Positions 41,777 through 50,867 of a stretch of 64,000 nucleotides of DNA are shown here, in pieces (position 1 is the stretch's first letter; each line of letters begins with the position of its first letter). The stretch spans positions 1 through 64,000 of the forward strand of contig CAZTYW010000002.1 in assembly GCA_964617695.1 (NCBI GenBank). Reading direction: 5' to 3'. The notes under the pieces were generated by a model. That model saw only the letters and a program-made list of their open reading frames with translations. It had not been told where the DNA came from and did not search any database. This DNA is from CAZTYW01 sp964617695 (GTDB taxonomy: Bacteria > Chloroflexota > Dehalococcoidia > UBA2247 > RBG-13-53-26). The translations under genes and the position numbers were made by a program.

Positions 41777-42865
41777 TCAGGACGACTTGTCGGATTCTGA
41801 TCTACCCCCCCAGTAGGAATATGGCTGCAGCCTGTAGTAAGTCTTGAACTTCTCCCAGCGATAGTACAGTCCTCTCGGCTGGAACATCATGAACAGGACG
41901 ATTACCAGACCAAACACTATGAGCCCCATGGCCACGGGAAGCTGCCGGGCCCAGTCGGCAGGGAGATTGTCGACGAGGAATGGGTTTATGTAGTCATTCA
42001 GCATAACCTCTAGAAGTCCGAGAAAGGTGGCACCCATGTAGACCCCGGCCGTGCTTCCCCAGCCGCCGATTATCAACATCCCTACGTACCACATGGAGTT
42101 CATAAGCTCGAACTGGTTTGGATTCACCCTGAGCTGAGAGTAGGCCCACAACCACCCTGCCAATCCGGCAAAGACGCAGCCGATAAAGAAGGCCAGCATT
42201 TTGTAGCGAAATATGGCGATCCCGCTGACCTCAGCGGCCAATTCGTTGTCCCGAATGGCCACGAAGGCCCTCCCGGCGGCAGTCCTCTGGATATTCTTGG
42301 CGAAGAAGGTGGCCACGATCATGATCACCATGGTCAGGGCATAGAAGGCATTGCGATTGGCGAAGTCGATGGGACCCAGCCTGAGCGGCTCCAGACCCAG
42401 GCCGGAGTACCCGCCGGTGACCGAAGTGTAGTGTTCCACGAACCAAAGGATGATGAAGCTGGCGGCCAGTGTCGATATAGCCAGATAGAATCCTCTCAGC
42501 CTGAAACAGGGCAGTCCAAACAGCAGCCCCACGACGCCAGCAGACAACCCGGATATGGGCAGGCAAAGCCATCCGTTCCACCCGGACCTGACGGTAAGAA
42601 TGGCAACCGCGTACGCTCCCACAGCCATGAACGCGGCGTGTCCGATGGAAAATTGCCCGCACAGCCCCGTCAACACGTGCAGGCCGAGGACTGCTACTAT
42701 GGTTATGCCCAGCATGCTCAGCCAACTGACCCAGTAGGAACTTGCAAACAAGGGGATGCTGAACAGGACTGCGGTTCCCAGGGCCAGCAGGACCCATTGC
42801 GTCCGTGTACGCATGATGGCCATGTCTGACTCGTACCTGGTGTTGAAGAGCCCGCCGGGCAGCAC
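41777..42865 (-). CDS. livM: Branched-chain amino acid-type ABC transporter permease, LivM family
   Basis: The 362-residue membrane protein has eight or more hydrophobic helices and the LivM signatures LTGLCGQFSIGHAAFMAVGAY and AIRDNELAAEVSGIAIFRYKMLAFFIGCVFAG. It forms the membrane channel with LivH. The soluble C-terminal tail (YRWEKFKTYYRLQPYSYWGGRS) is longer than usual. The start at 42865 abuts the livH stop. No livG or livF ATPase gene follows; the next feature is a terminator. Confidence 0.93.
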   Translation of the reverse strand: MLPGGLFNTRYESDMAIMRTRTQWVLLALGTAVLFSIPLFASSYWVSWLSMLGITIVAVLGLHVLTGLCGQFSIGHAAFMAVGAYAVAILTVRSGWNGWLCLPISGLSAGVVGLLFGLPCFRLRGFYLAISTLAASFIILWFVEHYTSVTGGYSGLGLEPLRLGPIDFANRNAFYALTMVIMIVATFFAKNIQRTAAGRAFVAIRDNELAAEVSGIAIFRYKMLAFFIGCVFAGLAGWLWAYSQLRVNPNQFELMNSMWYVGMLIIGGWGSTAGVYMGATFLGLLEVMLNDYINPFLVDNLPADWARQLPVAMGLIVFGLVIVLFMMFQPRGLYYRWEKFKTYYRLQPYSYWGGRSESDKSS

Positions 42866-42867
42866 TC

Positions 42868-43755
42868 TCAGATCCTCCGTATTCCTTTCAGACCGAAGAG
42901 ACCGTGCGGTCTGATAATCAGAATAGCTACCATCAGAATGTATGGCAGTAGCTGCCTGAATCCGCTGACGTGCGGATCGATGTAGGTTCCGGCCAGGCTT
43001 TCTGTCAGGCCGATCACGATGGCGCCGATAAAGGCGCCGGGGATCGATTCAATCCCGCCTAGCAGCACCACAGGCAGAGCCCTCATGATGGCGAAGCCTC
43101 CTATGTTGCTGTTCACGACGAACATCGACCCCAGGAGCATGCCCCCAAGTGCGGCCGACAGGCTGCCGACCACCCAGGATAGGGCGAATATCCTCTTGAC
43201 GTTTATGCCGAGGCTTTGACTGATGAGGTGGTCTTCGGATACGCATCTCATCGCCAGGCCGCTCTTGGTGGAGCGGAAGTACGACACGAATGCCAGGAAC
43301 ATGACCGTAGCCACGATGAAGGAAAACAGCCAGGTGTAGGGGAAGCTGACGTTTCCGATGCCAAAGCTGCCAGACGGAAAGATCTCGGGCATGACTCTGG
43401 GCGTGCCTCCCCAGATCAGCATGGCAGCCCCGTGAATAACCGAGAAGCCCAGTACCAGGGTCAGGATGAAGGTTGTCAGCCCGCTTTGCCCTATCATGGG
43501 TCTCATTATCAAACGGTCTATGCCCAGGCCAATCAACACGCTGGCAAGCGCCAGTATTCCCAGGGCAGCCGCAAGATGCAACCCCAGTGTGGCCAGCAGC
43601 CACCAGAGGAGATAGGCCAGCAGCATCAAAATGCCGCCGTGGGCCAGGTTGAACACCTTGGTGGCCTTGAACACCACTACCACACCGAGTGCAATTAGAG
43701 CGTAGACTCCGCCGAGTAACACTCCTTCAATAGACGCCCGTAGAAAAGTGTCCAT
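42868..43755 (-). CDS. livH: Branched-chain amino acid-type ABC transporter permease, LivH family
   Basis: The 295-residue permease shows LLGGVYALIALGVVVVFKATKVFNLAHGGILML at the N-terminus, RPMIGQSGLTTFILTLVLGF in the middle, and LPVVLLGGIESIPGAFIGAIVIGLTE near the end, all LivH hallmarks. Such systems carry amino acids, amides, urea or aromatic acids, so the substrate is open. It starts 17 bases after the acyl-CoA-synthetase-like gene. The matching binding protein is probably at 54381-55607. Confidence 0.93.
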   Translation of the reverse strand: MDTFLRASIEGVLLGGVYALIALGVVVVFKATKVFNLAHGGILMLLAYLLWWLLATLGLHLAAALGILALASVLIGLGIDRLIMRPMIGQSGLTTFILTLVLGFSVIHGAAMLIWGGTPRVMPEIFPSGSFGIGNVSFPYTWLFSFIVATVMFLAFVSYFRSTKSGLAMRCVSEDHLISQSLGINVKRIFALSWVVGSLSAALGGMLLGSMFVVNSNIGGFAIMRALPVVLLGGIESIPGAFIGAIVIGLTESLAGTYIDPHVSGFRQLLPYILMVAILIIRPHGLFGLKGIRRI

Positions 43756-43772
43756 TCTCGCTTACTAGCTCG

Positions 43773-44963
43773 CTACTCCAGCATCAGCTTCTCTTCGGGT
43801 GCGACTGTGACCACACCCCCTTGCGTCGAACCAAAGACCTGCTGCAGGTCGATGCCGATGGCGCGGAAGAACCTGACGGTTTCTGGGGATGCTCTCTTGC
43901 CGGCGGCGTAGACCAGTCTTGCCCTGTTGAAGCCATGCTTGTCTCTCAGTGGCCGGAAGACCAGGGCTTCGGCGATGGCGTGGCGGAATCTCTTGGGCAG
44001 GCCAACGCGGTCATTGCCCATGGATTCCTCCGCTACCTCCTGGCCAATAGACAGACTCCAGTTGAACAACCTCCTTTTCAGCCGGGTGCCGTCTGCTACA
44101 TTGGTCTGAATTGCCGAGGCGATGTCCGCCCATACCCGGGGTGGATAGACCAGGACGTTTGGGGATATCTCTCTAGAGTCTTCAGGAGCGGTCTCCACGC
44201 GCTCGGCAAAGTTGAGCTTCTGACCTTTGACCAGACAGGCGGTGAACCCCAGTGTCTGTTCGAACAGCCAGCCGGGAGTGATGACCGATACGTAGTCGTC
44301 GGTGTCGTACACCGGGTTCGACGCCAGGACGTTTTCCAACGAGGAGATCAGGAACCCGTGCGTGGCCGGCACCACCTTCAGCGAGTCGTTGGCTCCCAGG
44401 GCGAAGATTATCATCGCCAGGTCATCGCCCCTGCCATGAGCCATTTTTCGCTCGAATTCTCCCGGGTGGTTCCGCTCCCGTTCTTCTCCCAGCTTGATAA
44501 CTTCAGCCAGGCTGATCAGGATCGGGTTGTTGTAGTGCCGGAGTCCCTTCTCGTTCCAGTACACCACTCTCTGCAGCGAGGGGGCACCGTCCTTTACCTC
44601 CAGCAGCTTGTCGACCTGCTCCTGGTCCTGGGCCAGTACGAACTTTGGCTGCGCAAGAAGCATGAGACCTTTAGTGTCCTCCGCAGACCCTGCGGGGTTG
44701 AGCCCGGTGACAATTCCCCTGGCTGCCAGTACAGCCAGCTCACACCAGAACCACTCGGGGTTGCTGTCGGCCAGTATGGATACACCGCTTCCGGCTTCGA
44801 GCCCCAAACTTGCCAGGCCTCCGAAGATGGCCTTCACCTTGTGGTAGCAGTCTTCCCAGGTATGCTCTCTCCAGACGCCGTACTCTTTCTTGCGCAGGGC
44901 CACGCGGCTACTGCCCCACTGCTGGCAGTTACGAAAGAGCAGCTTGGGGAACGTATCTTCCAC
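43773..44963 (-). CDS. Degenerate, truncated acyl-CoA synthetase-like (AMP-binding) protein
   Basis: The 396-residue protein has the N-terminal layout of long-chain acyl-CoA synthetases: TFPKLLFRNCQQWGSSRVALRKK, a WEDCYHKVKAIFGGLASLGL helix, and ILADSNPEWFWCELAVLAARG. The ATP-binding P-loop, normally TSGTTGxPKG, reads FALGANDSLKVVP (about 188-200). The later YGxTE motif reads FGSTQGG. It then ends without the C-terminal lid domain, some 200 residues short. Catalysis is therefore unlikely. The gene is open, lies in a tight operon with livHM and shows no frameshift, so it may be a retained binding or scaffold protein. Start GTG 44963 has a weak ribosome binding site. Confidence 0.8.
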   Translation of the reverse strand: MEDTFPKLLFRNCQQWGSSRVALRKKEYGVWREHTWEDCYHKVKAIFGGLASLGLEAGSGVSILADSNPEWFWCELAVLAARGIVTGLNPAGSAEDTKGLMLLAQPKFVLAQDQEQVDKLLEVKDGAPSLQRVVYWNEKGLRHYNNPILISLAEVIKLGEERERNHPGEFERKMAHGRGDDLAMIIFALGANDSLKVVPATHGFLISSLENVLASNPVYDTDDYVSVITPGWLFEQTLGFTACLVKGQKLNFAERVETAPEDSREISPNVLVYPPRVWADIASAIQTNVADGTRLKRRLFNWSLSIGQEVAEESMGNDRVGLPKRFRHAIAEALVFRPLRDKHGFNRARLVYAAGKRASPETVRFFRAIGIDLQQVFGSTQGGVVTVAPEEKLMLE

Positions 44964-45018
44964 GTTCGGCAGCCTAGAATACCCTTTTCGCTATCATTTG
45001 TGGCCTGTCGGCCCACTC

Positions 45019-45042
45019 GTGGGGGCGAGCCCGCGCCCCCAC
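45019..45042 (-). other. GC stem-loop between flavoprotein and synthetase-like genes
   Basis: GTGGGGGCG (45019-45027) and CGCCCCCAC (45034-45042) form a 9-bp stem with a 6-base loop. It lies in the 137-base gap between two minus-strand genes. No U-tract is present. It may be a weak terminator or a processing site. Confidence 0.4.
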
Positions 45043-45100
45043 CGGCCCCTTCCTCCCCCGGCTAATTGCGGGGCATTGGCGCCATTCCAGTCATCAACTT

Positions 45101-46153
45101 TCAGGATTTCAATTCCCCTGTCACCGACTGCAGCACGCTCCTGGCTTCGGCAACGATTCGCTCGATCAGCTCCTGCACGCTGGGCACGTCGTCTATCCTG
45201 CCACAGACCTGGCCGCTGGGCATCACTCCGAAATCTGTGTCACCTTCGATCATCGCTCTCACAATGCGCACGCCGCCCGCGGCCAGATGCCCCAGTTCCG
45301 AGATGGAAGCTTGGTACTCTTTCCTCATGCTCCAACCGGCGACTATGAACCGCCACCAGGAAACCCCCAGCATTCTTCGGACTTCAAGCGCGCCCGATAT
45401 CTTTTCTGTCCAGGATAGGCTCCTGCCTTCACCCAACGTGTCGGTGAACCTGTTGCTGATCACCCTCAATGGTGTGCCAGTGATGGCAGGCGTGACCACG
45501 GTGTCGTTTTCGCTTGAGGCAAGGTATCGCTGCTTGACGCTGTCGGGGATAGGACTCTCCTTGGTCACTGCGAACCTGGTGCCCATGGCAATGGCTTCGG
45601 CCCCCAGAGCAAGGGCTGCCACAAGGCCCCTGCCATCGCAGAAGCCTCCTGCGGCCACCACCGGGATCTGGACCTTGCCTGTGATGAGCGGCAACAACAC
45701 CATAGTGGTGACTTGCCCGACGTGTCCCCCTGCCTCAGACCCCTGCACCATGACGGCATCAGCCCCGTCCTGCTCGGCCCGGACGCCGTGCCTTACAGAC
45801 CCAATCATGGGCATTATCTTGATGCCGTGTCCCTTAGCTGCCCCAATCAGCCATTTGGGGTTGCCTCTGGAGTGGCAGATCAGAGGCACCTTCTCCTCGA
45901 TGAAAACCTCGGCCAGCCTTTCATAACCCGGATTGCCCGCTATGAGGTTGACACCAAACGGCTTGTCAGTCAGGTCTCTAACAGCCCTGATGTCCTGTCT
46001 GATTACATCGGGTGCAAGCCGGCCTGAGGCCAGGATTCCGAGGCCGCCGGCATTGGAGACTGCTGCCACAAGCTGCGGGACTCCAACGAAATTGGCTGGT
46101 GCCTGAATGATAGGATACTTTATTTTCAGTAGATCAGTTATTCGAGTTCTCAT
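45101..46153 (-). CDS. Nitronate monooxygenase-type FMN protein (2-nitropropane dioxygenase family)
   Basis: The 350-residue TIM-barrel flavoprotein has IKYPIIQAPANFVGVPQLVAAVSNAGGLGIL at the N-terminus, the catalytic-histidine motif GSEAGGHVGQ, and GGFCDGRGLVAALALGAEAIAMGT, which binds FMN phosphate. The family also includes FabK-type enoyl reductases. In an anaerobe an oxygen-independent reductase role is as likely as nitronate oxidation. ATG 46153 was chosen because family similarity begins there; the frame runs further upstream into the neighbouring gene. It lies 28 bases after the iron-sulfur flavoprotein gene, which could supply electrons. Confidence 0.88.
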   Translation of the reverse strand: MRTRITDLLKIKYPIIQAPANFVGVPQLVAAVSNAGGLGILASGRLAPDVIRQDIRAVRDLTDKPFGVNLIAGNPGYERLAEVFIEEKVPLICHSRGNPKWLIGAAKGHGIKIMPMIGSVRHGVRAEQDGADAVMVQGSEAGGHVGQVTTMVLLPLITGKVQIPVVAAGGFCDGRGLVAALALGAEAIAMGTRFAVTKESPIPDSVKQRYLASSENDTVVTPAITGTPLRVISNRFTDTLGEGRSLSWTEKISGALEVRRMLGVSWWRFIVAGWSMRKEYQASISELGHLAAGGVRIVRAMIEGDTDFGVMPSGQVCGRIDDVPSVQELIERIVAEARSVLQSVTGELKS

Positions 46154-46181
46154 CCAACGGACGATCTGCGGTACGCTGAAC

Positions 46182-46901
46182 CTATTCTTTTTCTCTCCAA
46201 ACCCCGTCCACGAAGACCTTCTTCTCTTTCTCTTTAACGCGCACCCCACGAGAGGTGGTCAGGAATTCCTCGGGCATTGCGACCCCGGCCTCTGCTGCAT
46301 ATTTTGTCATTCTGGCAATCTCGACGACTTTCAAGGCCACGTTCCTCACACGCGCCATACCGAGCTTGTCATCCAGTACACCGTTCTTCAGATAGGCCGG
46401 CCTTCTGCCGAAGGCCGCTTCGCTGGCCACAGCCCAGCCCCTGGCTACCACAAAACCCGAGCCTCTGCCAACAACTTCCAGGTCTTCCAGCGCCCGCTCC
46501 ATCCCCATGCCCAGGAAACCTACGGTGAGCAGGCCGGACACCTTGTTCCTGAAGTTGTAGGTGAAGAACTGGTGGTACCTCCATCTGGATATAAGTGTAG
46601 CCATGATCGGAGCGGCGCCAATATTCCATACGGGTGCTCCAAGGATCAAGCCATCACTTGCTATCATTCTATCGAATACCGCGTTGGCATCGTCCTCTAT
46701 TCTGCACGGCGCCATGTTCTCTATGCACCACTGGCAATGACGGCAGAGTGCGATCTGCTTGTCGGCCAACGTGATGAACTCGGTTTCCACGCCTGGTATC
46801 TGGGAGGCAACGTTCAGCGCCTCCTGCACCATTGTGTCACAGTTTCCGCCCTTGATGGGAGTCGCGGAGATCCCCAAAACTCTGACGTTGACAGGTATCA
46901 T
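46182..46901 (-). CDS. Iron-sulfur flavoprotein (NADPH-dependent FMN reductase fold)
   Basis: The 239-residue flavodoxin-fold protein starts MIPVNVRVLGISATPIKGGN. The compact cysteine motif CRHCQWCIENMAPC (Cys53, 56, 59, 66; CX2CX2CX6C) is typical of Isf-type proteins that carry a [4Fe-4S] cluster next to FMN. LILGAPVWNIGAAPIMATLISRW follows. Such proteins shuttle electrons in anaerobes. ATG 46901 has GGAGGG eleven bases upstream; the frame extends to 47033 without similarity. It sits between a beta-hydroxyacid dehydrogenase and the nitronate-monooxygenase-type gene. Confidence 0.88.
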   Translation of the reverse strand: MIPVNVRVLGISATPIKGGNCDTMVQEALNVASQIPGVETEFITLADKQIALCRHCQWCIENMAPCRIEDDANAVFDRMIASDGLILGAPVWNIGAAPIMATLISRWRYHQFFTYNFRNKVSGLLTVGFLGMGMERALEDLEVVGRGSGFVVARGWAVASEAAFGRRPAYLKNGVLDDKLGMARVRNVALKVVEIARMTKYAAEAGVAMPEEFLTTSRGVRVKEKEKKVFVDGVWREKE

Positions 46902-47084
46902 AGATCGGGTTTCCCTCCGTTCCGAGCTTCTTCTGGTCAATTCACGCCTTCGTGGCGCCATCTGTTCCCAACTTGCGGCTGCACTCGGGTCGCCTGTTAA
47001 ACCGACGCGGACTCCCATGTCCATAGCCCGCACCGGCCATCTCTGCTATTGCCGGCCCTCCGCCCACAGCCGCGGGCCCTCTAT

Positions 47085-47933
47085 CTATTGCTTCGGCTGT
47101 GCGGGGCGGGAGAATTCCTTAGGAGGCCCCTTCTTGGCCAGCTCGCAAACAAGGGCAGCAATCGGGCTGGACTGGTTCAACTCGTGCCCGATGGCCAGAG
47201 CGTAGCTGAGGTCCTTGGCACCAACGTAGTAAGTGGGCGGCGGCGGATCCGTCCACATCGACTTGAGCCATCCCCAGTTTTGCACCGAGAAACTGTTCCC
47301 GGAACCTATCTTGATGTGCTCGACGAGCAAGTCTTCACCGGCGCCGTTCTTCATACCCCAGGCTATGGCTTCGGCGGCCACCCATGCGTTGGTTATGGCG
47401 CACATGTTATTCACCAGTTTCACGATCTGGCCCATTCCAAGATCGCCACAGTAGGTGATCCTGCCCATTCTCTCCAATACGTCGCGATACTTCTCAAGCC
47501 TGTCTTTATCGCCCCCGACGCTAATTCCCAATGTTCCCGCCTCGGCCCCCATGCGGGCTCCAACCACCGGGGCATCAAACACGTCCGCCTTCTTGGCCTT
47601 GGCCGCCTCTGCCACTTTGTTGCAGAAGGTAGGAGAAAACGTGCCCATGAGGAGAATGCCGTCGCCTTCTTTCACCCCTTCCAGAAGACCGTCAGGCCCA
47701 AAGACCACCTCCTCAGCCTGTTTGTCGTTCTGCACCATGATGATGGTGGCCTCAGATGACCGGGCAACCTCTCTGGGTGTCTTGACCTCCGTGGCTCCGA
47801 GGCCCTTCATTTCCTCAATGGGCGCTCGCCTTACGTGACCGCAAACCGTCGTCTCGAAACCGCCGGTTACCACCCTCTTCGCCATAGGAAGTCCTATATC
47901 TCCCAGGCCAATGAATCCAACCTTCACCGTCAT
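47085..47933 (-). CDS. Beta-hydroxyacid dehydrogenase (3-hydroxyisobutyrate dehydrogenase family), copy 1
   Basis: The 282-residue protein has the NAD(P)-binding motif VGFIGLGDIGLPMAKRVV, the substrate-binding DAPVVGARMGAEAGTLGI region and the catalytic lysine in GQIVKLVNNM. It would oxidise or reduce a beta-hydroxy acid. AAAGGAGG lies eight bases before ATG 47933. A close paralogue is at 55730-56560: both share FIGLGDxGLPMAKR, VCGHxRR and a DPPPxTxxxGAKDLxYAL segment. The pair brackets the carboxylase genes, which points to linked roles in one pathway. Confidence 0.9.
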   Translation of the reverse strand: MTVKVGFIGLGDIGLPMAKRVVTGGFETTVCGHVRRAPIEEMKGLGATEVKTPREVARSSEATIIMVQNDKQAEEVVFGPDGLLEGVKEGDGILLMGTFSPTFCNKVAEAAKAKKADVFDAPVVGARMGAEAGTLGISVGGDKDRLEKYRDVLERMGRITYCGDLGMGQIVKLVNNMCAITNAWVAAEAIAWGMKNGAGEDLLVEHIKIGSGNSFSVQNWGWLKSMWTDPPPPTYYVGAKDLSYALAIGHELNQSSPIAALVCELAKKGPPKEFSRPAQPKQ

Positions 47934-48121
47934 TCTTGATTCCTCCTTTCCCGGCCGTTCTTCACCAAGTATCCCGATATGTCAATGCCTCATTGAACCG
48001 ACACCACCACGAGCCACCTTCGGCTCGAAAGACACCGGTGCCATGGTGACGTCGCTTCGCGCGGCTTGGCGCATCCCCGGGCATGTTTCCGCCGGCTCTG
48101 CCGCACAGCGCTCTATGTGTC

Positions 48122-50284
48122 TTACTTCCTCTTGTACCTCATGAACTTGTGCTCATCCAGCTCAATGTAGTTCTGAGGGGGGACGAGCAGCGTTGTCATG
48201 GTATGCTCGACGATGGCCGGCCCGTCGACCCTGTTGCCCGCTTCCAGCAAGTCCTGCTCCCACAGGTCGAAGGTCACCCACTGCCCGTCGAAGAAGGCAT
48301 CACGCTGACCTTTGTAGGCGTTCTTGGGCGGTTCTTTGCCCTGAGGCGGATGCGTGGGTATAATGGGCTTCGGTTTCTTGGCCACCGCCTCTACATAGAC
48401 CTCGGTTATCTGGTAGCCTGACTCTGGATACCGGGCTCCGGCGGGATAGATGCTGGTATAGGTCTTCTCAAAAGCGCCTATCACTTTGTCGAGGTCCTCG
48501 AGACTCTGTACTCTGGCTACGTCAACAGGAACCCCCCAATTCGACATCTGACCTATGTATCGGCACGATATCCCACGCCTGAAGCTCACGTCCTCGGCTA
48601 CGATGCCTTCAGCTTCGAGTTCCGTGAGCCCCCTCTCTTCCAGCTCTTGCCAGGCCTGGCTCAGAACGCTGCCCTGGAATATTTTGATCTCGTCGGGCAT
48701 CTGCGGAGTCAGGAAGAAGGTGACGGCCTTGTCATAGCGATGGAAGTAGTCAGCAGCAGCCACTCCAAAAGAGGAAAACACTGCCGCCCAGGGTACCACG
48801 ATAACCTCGTTGAAGTGGATGGCGCGCTCCAGCCCCCACAGGTGGAGAGGACCGGCAGCTCCGTAGACGAGTAGAGTGAACTCAGCCGGGTTCAACCCTC
48901 TCGACAGAAGCACACCGTTGATGTGGTCGGCTACTTTGGCGTGCAGCAAGTCCAGGATCTTGCTCGACACGTCGTAGACGTCCTGGCCAAGTGGCTTGGC
49001 CACCCTCTCTGTCAACTCATGCTCCGCCCTGTCGCGGTTGACCTTGATGGTTCCTCCGAGATAGTAGTCCGGGTCCAGGTACCTCATGGTCAGGTCAATG
49101 TCGCCGATCGTCACCTGGTCCGAGGCGTACATGGTGCCCAGGTCGGCCCTGACACTCTCGGGCCCGATGGTAATCCGCTTCGTCACCGGGTCTGCGTGTA
49201 CCACGTGGCTGCAGCCGGCGCCGAGACAGTCGATGGCGATCATGGGCATCCTCAACCGGTGGCCGGAAAACTCCGGCTCCTTGTTCACCGGCAGAAGCCG
49301 GTTGGCAATCAGACCAATGTCGCAGGTGGTACAGCCCAGGTCCCAGCAAACCAGGTTGGGGATATTCAGAAAGTCGGCGATGAACTTCCCGCCGAGCAGG
49401 CCTCCAACCGGACCTGAGATGGCCGCCTCGGCCAACTTGGGATAGCGGATCGTTGCCGCCGCTCCGTAACCCAGCAAGGTCAACAACTCGTGGTTGTAGC
49501 CTTCTTTCCTGGCTGCCTCCTCCACCAGGAACAGCTTCCTCCTGGCGATCTCTGCTATGTAGCACTGAATAAGAAGGGTCTTCAGTCTTTCGTTCTCGTT
49601 GGGGACGGAACACATTTCGTGAGAGGCGACCACAGGCACGTCAAGGCCGCGCCTCTCCACCATCTCCCTGGCGATCTGGGCAATCCGCATCTCGTGGGCA
49701 GAGTTTGCATACGATGCGAGGGTTAGAATGCCAATTACCTCTACCCCGGAGTCCAGAAGTTCGGTGACTGCCTGCACTGCCTCGTCCTCCACCAGCGGAA
49801 TGACGACCGTGCCGGGGAAGTAGTGGTGCTCCATGTAGTAGCTGCCAACCGAGATTCGCTCGGTCACCTCCTTGATGTTCTCAGGGTTCACCATCCAGGG
49901 CGTGTGTTCATGCAATTGCTGGTGCAGTATGTCCTCGTAGGACTGGCCTATCCAGGTGAGGCCCCTTTCCATGATGGGCATGTCGGCGAATCCCCTGGTT
50001 ACGATCAAACCCACTTTGCTCCCACTCTGGGTTACCAGGATGTTGACCATCGACGTCCCGGTGTATGTGGATGACCGCGCTGCCTGATGAATCTGGGCCG
50101 TGGTCATTTCCCAACGTCGGGCCGCGTCTTCCAGCGAGCCAAGGTAGCTGATCGCCTCGTCTTCGGGGTGAGTCAGGAACTTCCCGGTAGAAAACGCTCC
50201 GTCCTCGTCGACCAGGAAGCAGTCTGTCATGGAACCGCCCGCGTCCTGGGCGATTATGTACCTCTCTTCTACCTTGTCCGCCAT
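48122..50284 (-). CDS. acxA: Acetone carboxylase-like beta subunit (hydantoinase A / oxoprolinase family)
   Basis: The 720-residue protein belongs to the HyuA/ATP-dependent oxoprolinase family: IIAQDAGGSMTDCFLVDEDG at the N-terminus (ASKHA phosphate loop), FADMPIMERGLTWIGQSYEDI, and the middle segment GPVGGLLGGKFIADFLNIPNLVCWDLGCTTCDIG. The length matches acetone carboxylase beta. It is expected to bind ATP and phosphorylate the ketone and bicarbonate. ATG 50284 has AAAGGAGG upstream; the open frame extends much further without similarity. It directly follows the gamma-subunit gene. The alternative, a hydantoinase, is less likely because a gamma subunit is present. Confidence 0.88.
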   Translation of the reverse strand: MADKVEERYIIAQDAGGSMTDCFLVDEDGAFSTGKFLTHPEDEAISYLGSLEDAARRWEMTTAQIHQAARSSTYTGTSMVNILVTQSGSKVGLIVTRGFADMPIMERGLTWIGQSYEDILHQQLHEHTPWMVNPENIKEVTERISVGSYYMEHHYFPGTVVIPLVEDEAVQAVTELLDSGVEVIGILTLASYANSAHEMRIAQIAREMVERRGLDVPVVASHEMCSVPNENERLKTLLIQCYIAEIARRKLFLVEEAARKEGYNHELLTLLGYGAAATIRYPKLAEAAISGPVGGLLGGKFIADFLNIPNLVCWDLGCTTCDIGLIANRLLPVNKEPEFSGHRLRMPMIAIDCLGAGCSHVVHADPVTKRITIGPESVRADLGTMYASDQVTIGDIDLTMRYLDPDYYLGGTIKVNRDRAEHELTERVAKPLGQDVYDVSSKILDLLHAKVADHINGVLLSRGLNPAEFTLLVYGAAGPLHLWGLERAIHFNEVIVVPWAAVFSSFGVAAADYFHRYDKAVTFFLTPQMPDEIKIFQGSVLSQAWQELEERGLTELEAEGIVAEDVSFRRGISCRYIGQMSNWGVPVDVARVQSLEDLDKVIGAFEKTYTSIYPAGARYPESGYQITEVYVEAVAKKPKPIIPTHPPQGKEPPKNAYKGQRDAFFDGQWVTFDLWEQDLLEAGNRVDGPAIVEHTMTTLLVPPQNYIELDEHKFMRYKRK

Positions 50285-50288
50285 TCTT

Positions 50289-50858
50289 CTATGCCTCCTT
50301 TGCCCACTGGGCAGGCCTATCCAGCGTCTTGTCCTGGTACCAATCGGGGTTCTCGTCTCCCAGCGGTGCGCCCAACCACTCCCGATAGAACGTGTCCAGA
50401 TCGGGCAGCATCTCGAATATCGGCGGATAGCCGATGGGAACAACCTCGACCCCTAGCTGGGCAAAGCATCCGGGACAGTAAAACTCCCTTATTTCTACCA
50501 GATGCGGGTCGTTGACCGCTTCCTCTACGGGCATTACCACCGCCATCTCTTCGTGCGTCCTCCTCCCCAGGATCCGGCAGCTCAGCTTCCAGTTGATGCG
50601 ATAGTCGCCGAATTCCTGTCCGCAGTCGCACTTGACCACACGGCCCCCGCTGTCCTTGGCCACGATATAGAGGTGGTCCGAGATGCGGAGAAGTATCTTG
50701 TCCTGCCACGGAACGCGTTCCTGCAGCACCTCAAGGTACTTCCAGAACCGCCGTTTGTCTTTGGGAGACAGGCGCATGAGTCTCTTTGCGTCCTCCCAGG
50801 GCAGCTTGCCGTCTACCAGAAGCTTCAGGTTTTCCTTGGTAGCAATGTCCTCTGACAT
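50289..50858 (-). CDS. acxC: Acetone carboxylase-like gamma subunit
   Basis: The 189-residue protein has the zinc-binding pattern of acetone carboxylase gamma: CDCGQEFGDYRINW (Cys77, Cys79) and REFYCPGCFAQLGVEVVPIGYP (Cys128, Cys131), followed by LPDLDTFYREWLG. This subunit distinguishes ketone carboxylases from hydantoinases. The AGGAGGGAAG site precedes ATG 50858. It lies nine bases after the alpha gene and four before the beta gene, giving the alpha-gamma-beta order. In characterised acetone carboxylase the complex is alpha2-beta2-gamma2. Confidence 0.9.
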   Translation of the reverse strand: MSEDIATKENLKLLVDGKLPWEDAKRLMRLSPKDKRRFWKYLEVLQERVPWQDKILLRISDHLYIVAKDSGGRVVKCDCGQEFGDYRINWKLSCRILGRRTHEEMAVVMPVEEAVNDPHLVEIREFYCPGCFAQLGVEVVPIGYPPIFEMLPDLDTFYREWLGAPLGDENPDWYQDKTLDRPAQWAKEA

Positions 50859-50867
50859 CTTCCCTCC

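Noticed and set aside
43773..44963. Functional long-chain acyl-CoA synthetase
   Set aside because: The P-loop and YGxTE motifs are degraded and the C-terminal domain is absent.
43821..45065. 414-codon plus-strand ORF opposite the synthetase-like gene
   Set aside because: It is a GC-rich shadow of the minus-strand gene with no recognisable protein features or ribosome binding site.
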